IMG/VR virus record: IMGVR_UViG_3300032288_006545
Coordinates: 1-26,658 of that record
From: a virus
Reading direction: 5' to 3' (one strand)
Length of the DNA stretch: 26,658 nucleotides
The notes below the pieces were generated by a model that saw nothing but the letters and a program-made list of their open reading frames with translations, ran no database searches and was not told where the DNA came from. A program made the translations under genes and the position numbers. Positions 18,263 through 24,929 of the stretch are shown in pieces. How positions within the stretch are numbered: position 1 is the stretch's first letter; each line of letters begins with the position of its first letter.

Positions 18263-18910
18263 ATGAAAAGTAAAAAAGAAATTATGATTGAAAATATAAA
18301 TCAAGTTTTGCATGATGTTGAATCAAAAAAAATTAATATTCCTGATGTTTTAAAAAATCTTGATGGAATGAGTGGAAATCTTTATAGAATTTTCATAAAT
18401 CATTTAATAAAATCTTTTGATAAAGTAAATTATTTAGAAGTTGGATGTTGGAAGGGATCTACGGCAATATCTGCATTATGGGGCAATTTAAGTCATATTG
18501 AAAAATATACAATCATCGATAGTTGGCATGAATTTGGTGGCCCAAAACAAGAATTTGAGAATAATTTTCAGAAACATGTAGGTGTAAAAGCAAATTTAAT
18601 TGATGCCAATTGTTTTAAAATTAACCCTAAAGATCATCAAATATCAAACATAGACATTTATTTTTATGATGGGGCTCATTCTGAAAATGACCACATTCAG
18701 GCAATTACTCATTTCAATGGATGCTTTCAAGATACTTTCATTTTAATTGTTGACGACTATAATTGGGACTATGTCGTATCTGGAACACAAAAAGGAATTG
18801 AGTTGAGTAATTTGCATGTAGATTTTAAAATAGTAAAATCAACACCTGCCAACGGAATCAAGGAAACTTGGTGGAATGGTGTTGGAATTTTTGTTTTGAG
18901 CAAAAAATGA
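18263..18910 (+). CDS. Class I methyltransferase (Methyltransf_24 / cephalosporin-hydroxylase-like)
   Basis: 215 residues. 'NYLEVGCWKGSTAISALWG' (around 54-72) is motif I (E-x-G-x2-x-G-S/T), 'YTIIDSWHEFGG' is motif II, 'NIDIYFYDGAHSENDHIQAI' is motif IV with the D-G-x-H signature of the type 24 family, and 'FILIVDDYNW' is motif V, where D-D can bind a metal. The length matches the family. Such enzymes O-methylate sugars or small molecules. It overlaps the next start by 4 nt (ATGATGA), consistent with one operon. Confidence 0.82.
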   Translation: MKSKKEIMIENINQVLHDVESKKINIPDVLKNLDGMSGNLYRIFINHLIKSFDKVNYLEVGCWKGSTAISALWGNLSHIEKYTIIDSWHEFGGPKQEFENNFQKHVGVKANLIDANCFKINPKDHQISNIDIYFYDGAHSENDHIQAITHFNGCFQDTFILIVDDYNWDYVVSGTQKGIELSNLHVDFKIVKSTPANGIKETWWNGVGIFVLSKK

Positions 18911-19875
18911 TGAAAATATTATTCGTTGGTGCTGACAAGAACAACCCTACTGATGGGGTTATAGTAAAAGGAATATTTAATTTATTGAATCTAAATAAAA
19001 TTAAATATTCATATGATTATTATTTTCTTAATGATAACGAAATTTTAAAAGAAAATAGTTTTCCTACCAGAGTATACGATTATATCATAGTTTGCGGAAC
19101 TCCTTGGATATGGGATCAATTTCATCGAAGTATTAAATATTCAAATTTGTTGCAAATTATTAAATATCATAAAAAATCAAAAATAATGTTTTTGGGCATA
19201 GGATCATGTATTGGCTTAGACCATTTAAATTCAAAAATATGTGAAACTAATGAAGAACAGAAAGGCATGCAAGTTTTATTTGAAAATGCATGTGTAATAA
19301 CGAGAGATAAATTATGTCATGATAAATTACAAACAGCAAAAATAAAATCATATTTTTTACCATGTCCTTCTTATTTTTGTTATGAAATTGAAAATGATTA
19401 TTCTGCGATAAAAACGGAAAATGTGATGATATGGTGCGACCCACAGAAAACCATAGCACAAGTAGATTGGCAAAAAACAGAAAAATTACAAGAATACTAC
19501 AGAATATTTACAGATTTTTTTGCTAAATTCAATCCTAAAGTTTATTGTGCCTTTGATAATGAAAAAACTTCTGCAATAAAAATTGGATTGCCAGAACCAA
19601 TTGTATTGTCCGGATGGCAAAATACATTAGATATTATGAAGACTGCCAATCATGTTTTGTCTGGAAGAATTCATTGTGCGGTCCCAGCCGTCACAGCAGG
19701 CAAAAAAACTTGTGTAGTAAAAATTGATAGCAGATACATGACAATATCTGATTTTAATGGATACGCAATATCAAACATTGTCGATCTAAATTTTGTTGCG
19801 AAAAAAATAGACTTGCATTTTTATTCAACATGTTATAAAAATATTTTTGATCTTTTCTTCCAGTCAAATTTTTGA
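18907..19875 (+). CDS. Polysaccharide pyruvyltransferase-like protein
   Basis: 322 residues. N-terminal half: 'KILFVGADKNNPTDGVIVKG', 'YDYIIVCGTPWIWDQFH', 'KIMFLGIGSCIGLDH', then 'VITRDKLCHDKL', which is the 'R-[DE]-x2-S/C' element of PS_pyruv_trans proteins. C-terminal half: 'MKTANHVLSGRIHCAVPAVT' followed by AGKKTCVVKIDSRY, which is the S-x-R-x-H active-site motif of that family. GT-B-like fold expected. Either of two adjacent ATGs could start it. It would add a ketal-linked pyruvate, or a related group, to a glycan. Family call is good; phage use is inference. Confidence 0.75.
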   Translation: MMKILFVGADKNNPTDGVIVKGIFNLLNLNKIKYSYDYYFLNDNEILKENSFPTRVYDYIIVCGTPWIWDQFHRSIKYSNLLQIIKYHKKSKIMFLGIGSCIGLDHLNSKICETNEEQKGMQVLFENACVITRDKLCHDKLQTAKIKSYFLPCPSYFCYEIENDYSAIKTENVMIWCDPQKTIAQVDWQKTEKLQEYYRIFTDFFAKFNPKVYCAFDNEKTSAIKIGLPEPIVLSGWQNTLDIMKTANHVLSGRIHCAVPAVTAGKKTCVVKIDSRYMTISDFNGYAISNIVDLNFVAKKIDLHFYSTCYKNIFDLFFQSNF

Positions 19876-19880
19876 TTATT

Positions 19881-20063
19881 ATGAACATGATTTCTAAAAC
19901 TAATCTTCGCTGCACCAACCCAGCCCGATCATCTTGGATGAGTGGGAGGAGTATGAACATCATTTTTGAATGGAGTTTGTACTTTTCTGTTAATTTTAGA
20001 ACTCGTATATACAGATGCTCCAGCTTTTGTAGGAATGAAGGCAGTAATTATAGGTGGCCATAA
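19881..20063 (+). CDS. WSR-family small protein
   Basis: 60 residues. MNMISKTNLRCTNPARSSW, 'MNIIFEWSLYFSVNFR' and the end 'CRNEGSNYRWP'. Three Trp, three Cys, many Arg. No ribosome site is visible; a TTG at 19872, overlapping the previous TGA and giving an MII start, is a real alternative because family members typically begin M-I. The next ATG overlaps its TAA. Confidence 0.62.
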   Translation: MNMISKTNLRCTNPARSSWMSGRSMNIIFEWSLYFSVNFRTRIYRCSSFCRNEGSNYRWP

Positions 20064-20380
20064 TGGAACTTCCGTTTGAAGAATATGGTTTTACAACTCC
20101 AAACCCTCCCGTTCTCAGGACAGCTTGGAATGAACAAAAAAGGGTTGTAGACCTAAACAAAAAAAGCTATGTGTTTATAACAAGTTTGACATCATCCAAC
20201 TGGAGAGAGAGACATCGTTTTCCTAATGCAGACCATTCTACTTGGTTTTATTACTGGTCTAAATGGGCTGATTGCAGAATTAAAAAAAGCAAACATTGGG
20301 TTCTAGGAGATAACAGAAGATTTGGTGGAACAGGTGCCACAAAATCAACAATATTCAATCAAAACTTGAGAACATTTTAA
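20063..20380 (+). CDS. Trp/Arg-rich protein, possible long WSR relative
   Basis: 105 residues, about 40 longer than most members. The N-terminal 45 residues ('PPVLRTAWNEQKRVVDLNKK') look ordinary. The middle is family-like: 'SLTSSNWRERHRF', 'HSTWFYYWSKWADCR' and 'KSKHWVLGDNR', with six Trp in all. AGGTGG is 6 nt before the ATG and TAATG couples it upstream. The S-K-H-W motif is followed by a further 27 residues rather than a stop. It may be an extended member or a fusion. Confidence 0.66.
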   Translation: MELPFEEYGFTTPNPPVLRTAWNEQKRVVDLNKKSYVFITSLTSSNWRERHRFPNADHSTWFYYWSKWADCRIKKSKHWVLGDNRRFGGTGATKSTIFNQNLRTF

Positions 20381-21420
20381 ATAATTAAACTTACAAATTC
20401 TTCATGCTTGTAGTTTGAAAATTGAGAAACATATTCAATACTGACTTCACAATCTGCATCTAATAAACTATTTATTTCCTGTTTAATATTACAAGTTAAT
20501 TCTTTTGACAAAGGTTCTGCAACTATTTCAAGTTTAAGTTTTCTTAGCTCAACCTGAGTAAGTTTGTATTGTTGGATACCATACTTATCATAAAATGTTC
20601 TACTGCCGAATATAGGCCATTTTTTGTCTCCGTTAGGCATAACAAACATATTTCTAACTCTGCCGTAAATTTTGGTAATAGTTTGCAGACTTCTACCGCA
20701 ACTGCATTCTCCTAATTCAACAACATCTCCATTTTTATATCTTTTAATATATGGGTTTGTAAGAGTAGTAATAATAAGTTCGTTGTCTTCATTAGTTTCA
20801 ACTATTTGGTTTTCCATTACATGATAATTGTTTTTACTAGCTGGACACTGAATGGCTATTGTTCCACATTCTTCAGACGAAAATGATGTCCCACCATTTT
20901 CACCAGTGCTTTTTACATCAATTAAATTTGTTACTTTAGTCAAATCAAATTGTTTGATAACAGAAGGATATGCATGTAGATAATGTGGATTTTTTTCTTC
21001 TAGCCATTTCTGTAGTTCAGATATTGGTGCTTGATAGTGCAAATATAATTGTCCTTGATTTTTAGCAATCAGTGAGGACATGCCCCAAGTAGGAAATTCT
21101 TGAACTTTCTTTTCAACACTTGGCTTAATAACAGCCATAGTTAAAGATGGATTCCATTTCCTCCATTGTATTTCTCTTATGTTCGTAGCTGTGTGCCACA
21201 AATGATCATCAAAGGTTTTCTCGACTGTAACTGGCTCTCCTGTTGAACCTGAAGTGCTCGTCCTGTAAAGGCCTTTTTGCATTTTGATTTTTCTTAAATC
21301 ATGTCTGCTTAAAATTGGTAAATTTTTTACCAATGACAAATTTACTGTGTGGTTATACTGAGATGTTTCAAACACAGACAACAATCGAACTAAATGATCT
21401 TCAAAACCAATTTTTTTCAT
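20377..21420 (-). CDS. AMP-forming acyl/aryl-CoA ligase-like protein (PaaK/CapK type), shortened
   Basis: 347 residues. 'LYRTSTSGSTGEPVTVEK' (51-68) is the ATP-binding P-loop-like A3 motif; 'STGENGGTSFSSEECG' corresponds to the substrate-site region; 'NPYIKRYKNGDVVEL' with 'CSCGRSLQTITKIYGR' is the YxxGD and C-x-CGR region of phenylacetate-CoA ligase/CapK proteins. The family is usually about 430 residues, so the N-terminal part is reduced. It overlaps the upstream gene by 20 nt. CapK-type members occur in capsule loci, which fits the glycan genes nearby. Confidence 0.78.
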   Translation of the reverse strand: MKKIGFEDHLVRLLSVFETSQYNHTVNLSLVKNLPILSRHDLRKIKMQKGLYRTSTSGSTGEPVTVEKTFDDHLWHTATNIREIQWRKWNPSLTMAVIKPSVEKKVQEFPTWGMSSLIAKNQGQLYLHYQAPISELQKWLEEKNPHYLHAYPSVIKQFDLTKVTNLIDVKSTGENGGTSFSSEECGTIAIQCPASKNNYHVMENQIVETNEDNELIITTLTNPYIKRYKNGDVVELGECSCGRSLQTITKIYGRVRNMFVMPNGDKKWPIFGSRTFYDKYGIQQYKLTQVELRKLKLEIVAEPLSKELTCNIKQEINSLLDADCEVSIEYVSQFSNYKHEEFVSLII

Positions 21421-21868
21421 TAAAGTTCCACACTAAAAAAGAATATTCTTGTTTTTTAATTATAGCATCAGGGATAAATGCCATATCGTTTGGATCGACA
21501 AAACATTCTGCAACAATCATTTTTGGAAGTTTATAATTGAAATATCTTACTATTAAACGATTACAACAGTTGTATGCCATTTTAAGAATATCTTGTGTAA
21601 GCTTTGTATCTAAATTAAGTGCTCCATCTGATATAATATTATCAAAAAATATCTTGTTTTCACGCCAATCTTCCTTAATTACAGTATCTGCTTCATACCA
21701 AGGATCAATATCCATTTGATAATCAGATAATGGTATTAGTATTTTTGTACAACCTAGAAGCAATGTTGTCCCTTTAATCATATGATTTTTAATAATACGA
21801 ACATCTCCATCATTTGGAGCTAATGGATGCGCAAAAAGGGTTTTCCAATATTCTTTGTCAGCTTTCAT
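21401..21868 (-). CDS. Methyltransferase-fold protein, probably degenerate
   Basis: 155 residues. 'IKGTTLLLGCTKILIPLSDY' then 'QMDIDPWYEADTV' follows the outline of a class I SAM-binding motif I and II (strand, G-C-T turn, helix, strand ending in D-I-D), and 'FDNIISDGALNLDTKLTQDI' looks like motif IV with D-G-A-L. Motif I lacks the full G-x-G. It sits directly upstream of the AMP-ligase-like gene and overlaps it, so the two are probably made together. Methyltransferase-like fold is suggested; catalysis is unsure. Confidence 0.55.
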   Translation of the reverse strand: MKADKEYWKTLFAHPLAPNDGDVRIIKNHMIKGTTLLLGCTKILIPLSDYQMDIDPWYEADTVIKEDWRENKIFFDNIISDGALNLDTKLTQDILKMAYNCCNRLIVRYFNYKLPKMIVAECFVDPNDMAFIPDAIIKKQEYSFLVWNFNEKNWF

Positions 21869-21896
21869 TTTTTTAATTGAGTGTGAATCAATCCAA

Positions 21897-22109
21897 TCAT
21901 TTTGAAAACATAGAAATAGTTTTTATTGCAATCAAAGTTAAGCAAAAAGAAAATGCTAGAAGCAAGGGAGTCCATAGCAAATGCCACCATCCTGTGAAGA
22001 TGGGTAAAAACTTGTTCAGTAAAAAAATGCAAACAGTTTGATTGGTAGCAAAAACAATTAAAAATATTGTTAAAAAAATTAAAGCAACTAGTCTAGCCAA
22101 ACTCTCCAT
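21897..22109 (-). CDS. Small membrane protein, two predicted helices
   Basis: 70 residues. Helix 1 at 6-22 (RLVALIFLTIFLIVFAT) and helix 2 at 42-66 ('WWHLLWTPLLLAFSFCLTLI'), with an aromatic belt between. Short charged ends. GAGGTG is 5 nt before the ATG. Divergent from the plus-strand gene at 22182. No family recognised; size and layout suit a phage inner-membrane protein. Confidence 0.74.
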   Translation of the reverse strand: MESLARLVALIFLTIFLIVFATNQTVCIFLLNKFLPIFTGWWHLLWTPLLLAFSFCLTLIAIKTISMFSK

Positions 22110-22131
22110 ACTACACCTCAGAATAATTATG

Positions 22132-22159
22132 TTGCAATTTTAAAATTTTATGGTATTAT
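22132..22159 (+). promoter_or_regulatory. Sigma70-like promoter with extended -10
   Basis: TTGCAA, 16-nt spacer, TATTAT preceded by TGG. It is 22 nt before the ATG at 22182 and contains the upstream in-frame ATG (22158), which is a reason to reject that ATG as start. Confidence 0.6.
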
Positions 22160-22181
22160 GATTTTTTTCAGGAAACCAACT

Positions 22182-22535
22182 ATGATTGCAATAATATGTA
22201 CTGATGGTCAGCTTGGTTTACATGAAATTGAAAAAGAGTGTGTATCACAAAGATGGATTCCACTTCTTATATTAAAGCAAAAACTTGATGGTAAGATTAT
22301 TCTGCCTGTTTTTAATTTAATTGATATATCGAGAAAATTTGTTAATAGGAATATGCCTAAAAACTGGAATCACGGTTGTGTGCTTCTAGCAAATGAAGAC
22401 ATAGAAAATATTATTAAAAAAGATTGGAAAATTGAACCATTTGATTTTCCAAGAAAAGTTAATGAGCACCCAGATTTTGAAATGACATTTGAAATTCATG
22501 AATTTGCCCAAGAACCAGATTTTAATTGCGTTTAA
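22182..22535 (+). CDS. Small protein, unknown function
   Basis: 117 residues. The start is set at the ATG with AGGAAA 8 nt upstream. 'MIAIICTDGQLGLHEIEKEC' suggests a strand-turn-helix beginning, 'RWIPLLILKQKLDGKIILPV' a beta-hairpin, and the C-terminal 40 residues are acidic ('HPDFEMTFEIHEFAQEPDF'). It is the first gene after its own promoter, with no terminator seen after it. No family recognised. Confidence 0.68.
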   Translation: MIAIICTDGQLGLHEIEKECVSQRWIPLLILKQKLDGKIILPVFNLIDISRKFVNRNMPKNWNHGCVLLANEDIENIIKKDWKIEPFDFPRKVNEHPDFEMTFEIHEFAQEPDFNCV

Positions 22536-22560
22536 TTTTTTAAAATAGTTTGAACAACAC

Positions 22561-22568
22561 TCTAAATA
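22561..22568 (+). promoter_or_regulatory. T4-late-promoter-like octamer TCTAAATA
   Basis: TCTAAATA, 7 of 8 to the T4 late consensus, 25 nt before the GTG start at 22593. It abuts the hairpin described next, so the transcript would begin inside or just at the left arm. Confidence 0.35.
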
Positions 22569-22594
22569 CTAGCAATACAAAAGGTATTGCTAGT
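22568..22594 (+). promoter_or_regulatory. Hairpin covering the start codon of the 22593 gene
   Basis: ACTAGCAATAC, loop AAAAG, GTATTGCTAGT: a perfect 11-bp stem. Two bases of the GTG start lie in the right arm and the loop holds the only purine-rich ribosome-site candidate. No T run follows, so it is not a terminator. It could limit translation of the gene from long upstream transcripts. Confidence 0.5.
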
Positions 22595-23249
22595 GGACAA
22601 AATTTCTAAGCTTCAAAAATTCTGTAGCATCATTGGATACAACCTTGATGATTTTCTCTTGAAATATCAAGGTGTAAAAATTCCAAAAACTAATTTAGAT
22701 AAACATGATCTATTCAAAAATTTGATCTTACATAATCTAACCGATGAACAGAACAGTTACATTAAGCATATTTGCAATTTACCTAACAGAGATTCTAGAA
22801 CGCCACAAGAATATGCAAAAGATCTAGTTATTTCTTGGTTGGTCGAAGACATCATACAAGATTATTTGAATTTAAAGAGTAATGGAGCAGATAAGGATAG
22901 AGTTTTTCTACATTCAAGACAAATTAAATATGATTCTGATTTTATGGCAGGAGATAGACTGCTTGAGCTATATGTTAATTTTACTAACTACTGGACTAAA
23001 ACGAGACAAATTGATTTAAGAATGGATAAGTATTCACATTTAGTGGAAAAAAAATCATTGTTGTTGGGAATAGCATTTGAAGATCTTAAATTTTACTTGA
23101 TTGATTTTGGAAAGAGTGACATTCCTTTTTATGAAAACTATAATTATTTTTGGAAGAAGAAATGTTATACTTGTAAAAAATTTAATGACTTTCATGATTT
23201 GTCATTTATAAAAGAACATCTGTTGAGTGTCACAAACCATGCATCATAA
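22593..23249 (+). CDS. Unknown protein, possible nuclease-like fold (GTG start)
   Basis: 218 residues from GTG; a TTG two codons earlier is also possible. 'AKDLVISWLVEDIIQDYLN', then 'DFMAGDRLLELYVNFTNYW' and 'LRMDKYSHLVEKKSLLLGIAF' with 'LKFYLIDFG'. The D-x(n)-L-E-L-Y-V run followed by a basic K-Y-x-H-L element loosely resembles the core strands of PD-(D/E)XK-type phage proteins, but catalytic residues cannot be fixed by eye. Near the C-terminus is a single 'KKKCYTCKKF' that might bind metal. Unknown, with a weak nuclease-like hint. Confidence 0.65.
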   Translation: MDKISKLQKFCSIIGYNLDDFLLKYQGVKIPKTNLDKHDLFKNLILHNLTDEQNSYIKHICNLPNRDSRTPQEYAKDLVISWLVEDIIQDYLNLKSNGADKDRVFLHSRQIKYDSDFMAGDRLLELYVNFTNYWTKTRQIDLRMDKYSHLVEKKSLLLGIAFEDLKFYLIDFGKSDIPFYENYNYFWKKKCYTCKKFNDFHDLSFIKEHLLSVTNHAS

Positions 23250-23460
23250 AATTACAGCAAAATCATCAGGAATAGTCTGGACTGGCAGCACAGGTTTTCA
23301 TAGGTCTTTGAATCATTTTTATTCAAGATCAAGAGGAAGATGTTTTTTAACAAACAAGATTATCTGTTTGTTGAATTTGTTTCATGAATCAACATGTTTT
23401 GAATCTTTTGCCTTTACTAACAACAGAATATACTCTAAATGCTGGCGAAACAATATATAA
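23239..23460 (+). CDS. WSR-family small protein, isolated copy
   Basis: 73 residues. MHHKITAKSSGIVWTGSTGF, 'HFYSRSRGRCFLTNK' and the end 'NRIYSKCWRNNI', a regular family terminus with Cys in place of His/Asn. Two Trp, four Cys. It overlaps the previous ORF by 11 nt. It lies apart from the main run and directly before a convergent minus-strand gene. Confidence 0.66.
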   Translation: MHHKITAKSSGIVWTGSTGFHRSLNHFYSRSRGRCFLTNKIICLLNLFHESTCFESFAFTNNRIYSKCWRNNI

Positions 23461-23471
23461 AATGTCAATTT

Positions 23472-24314
23472 TCAAAATAAGACGATTGTATTTTTTAAAT
23501 TATCAAAAATCTGATCCAGTTTTTCAGTGTATTTATGTGCCAGTTTTTCAGTGATGTTTTTGTATTTATCTAAATTTTTATTGGCATGTAAAACTTTTCT
23601 TTCATCGGACAAATATGTAATTGAAAAATCTGAAAATCCGTATTGAATCGCACTTAGTGTTGAAGGTAATGGATTGAAAGTAATTTTATTATTAAGCACA
23701 TATTGTGCTGTTATTTCAAAAACAAATTCAATTTCTGGAAATATTTTTTCTTTATTTGCACTACGCATGGTTGCAACTTTATTGAAAAGTGCCATTATGA
23801 CATTTGATGAATCAAAATCATCTCCTCTGATAAGACTTTTATTTTTAAAATCAAAATCATAAACATTTTTAAGTATTTCTGCAAAATCGTTTCTTATATC
23901 ATCTGCGAACTGCTTGTATTCGATGTTATTATAAATAAGCGCATGTCCTATTTTATGTGCCATAATCCATGGTGTCATAGGTTCCACTACAGAGGAATTA
24001 CTTTGGTAAACGATTGAAATTGTATCTGGTTTTGTCTGAATATCAATTCCAAGTTGTTTTTTTATTACATCTAAATTTATATCTTCGTAACCCCAAAGTT
24101 TATTTTTTAAATTCGTAAAATGTAATTCAAATTTATGCTTAGCATTACTCCACAACTTGACCACACGGTTCATTTTATGATATTTAGGATGTGTTAATAA
24201 GTTTGTATCCCTCTTGCTCCATCTTTGAAAATTGTCTTCTGGATTACCATGATAAAAAATGCTGGAAATTGGCATTTCGTTAATTTTTTCAATCCAAGAA
24301 TAAAATGATAACAT
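23472..24314 (-). CDS. Phage protein with metallopeptidase-like HxxxH site lacking the catalytic Glu, capsid-tag-like N-terminus
   Basis: 280 residues. It starts MLSFYSWIEKINEMPISS, which fits the tag (F-x2-W-I then I-x-E). 'MTPWIMAHKIGHALIY' near residue 109 has the spacing of a zincin HExxH motif but with Lys for Glu (HKIGH). Phage proteins with 'TPW-x-x-AH[RK]-x-GHA' are, as I recall, a family of their own, so the change may be ancestral. AGGAGG is 5 nt before the ATG. A metal-binding but non-peptidase function is likely; packaging into the head is inference from the tag. Confidence 0.75.
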   Translation of the reverse strand: MLSFYSWIEKINEMPISSIFYHGNPEDNFQRWSKRDTNLLTHPKYHKMNRVVKLWSNAKHKFELHFTNLKNKLWGYEDINLDVIKKQLGIDIQTKPDTISIVYQSNSSVVEPMTPWIMAHKIGHALIYNNIEYKQFADDIRNDFAEILKNVYDFDFKNKSLIRGDDFDSSNVIMALFNKVATMRSANKEKIFPEIEFVFEITAQYVLNNKITFNPLPSTLSAIQYGFSDFSITYLSDERKVLHANKNLDKYKNITEKLAHKYTEKLDQIFDNLKNTIVLF

Positions 24315-24366
24315 TTTTGCCTCCTAAATATATATTGAAAAATATTGTAATTTGTTTTGTAACCTT

Positions 24367-24374
24367 CCTAAATA
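24367..24374 (+). promoter_or_regulatory. T4-late-promoter-like octamer CCTAAATA next to start codon
   Basis: CCTAAATA ends 4 nt before the ATG of the Nudix gene, which has no ribosome site. If used like a T4 late promoter, the mRNA would start at or in the start codon. It may instead be chance. Confidence 0.25.
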
Positions 24375-24378
24375 AAAT

Positions 24379-24915
24379 ATGAGAAGTTTTTGGACATATT
24401 TAATTACAGAATCAGAATGTTGGAAATATTGGGGAGACTCTGCCGCTGGTGTATTGCCATTTTGTACAACTACAAAAAGGTTCCTACCTAATCTTAGAAG
24501 TGGTCAAATTACTGAACCAAACACATATTCTTTGTATGGTGGTGGTGTTTTCGTAGGTGAGGATGAGGCATCTGAAATTCAAAATGTTGAAGAATTAAAC
24601 GATCCATCAAATCAACATATTTTCGAGGAAACTGCCAGAAGAGAACTGGAAGAGGAAGCTGGATATGATGGCCCTCTCCACTTGCAATTAATTTATACTT
24701 TTAAGGATGAGCCTTGTAATTGGTTTTACTACAATTTTGTTGGCTTAGTTCCTAAAGAATTTGATCCTGTAGCTTCAGCAGAACACAGCTGGGAAGATTC
24801 TGGAAAAAATGCATGGGTTTCTTACGATGAATTAATTAAACTAAGCCCTATGCACTTTGGTCTACAAAAAATGCTAAAAGAGGTTGGTAGTAAACTAAAA
24901 TCTATAGCATCGTAA
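24379..24915 (+). CDS. Nudix hydrolase with capsid-targeting-like N-terminus
   Basis: 178 residues. The start MRSFWTYLITESECWKYWG fits the tag (F-x2-Y-L-I-T-E-S). The Nudix helix is 'EETARRELEEEAGYDG' (about 85-100), which holds the R-E-x2-E-E-x-G core; the preceding Gly-rich loop 'YGGGVFVGEDE' is separated from it by a longer insert than usual. The C-terminal part has 'WVSYDELIKLSP', the common Nudix end helix. Substrate could be a nucleotide or cap-like molecule. No ribosome site precedes the ATG. Confidence 0.83.
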   Translation: MRSFWTYLITESECWKYWGDSAAGVLPFCTTTKRFLPNLRSGQITEPNTYSLYGGGVFVGEDEASEIQNVEELNDPSNQHIFEETARRELEEEAGYDGPLHLQLIYTFKDEPCNWFYYNFVGLVPKEFDPVASAEHSWEDSGKNAWVSYDELIKLSPMHFGLQKMLKEVGSKLKSIAS

Positions 24916-24929
24916 ATAAATAATATACT

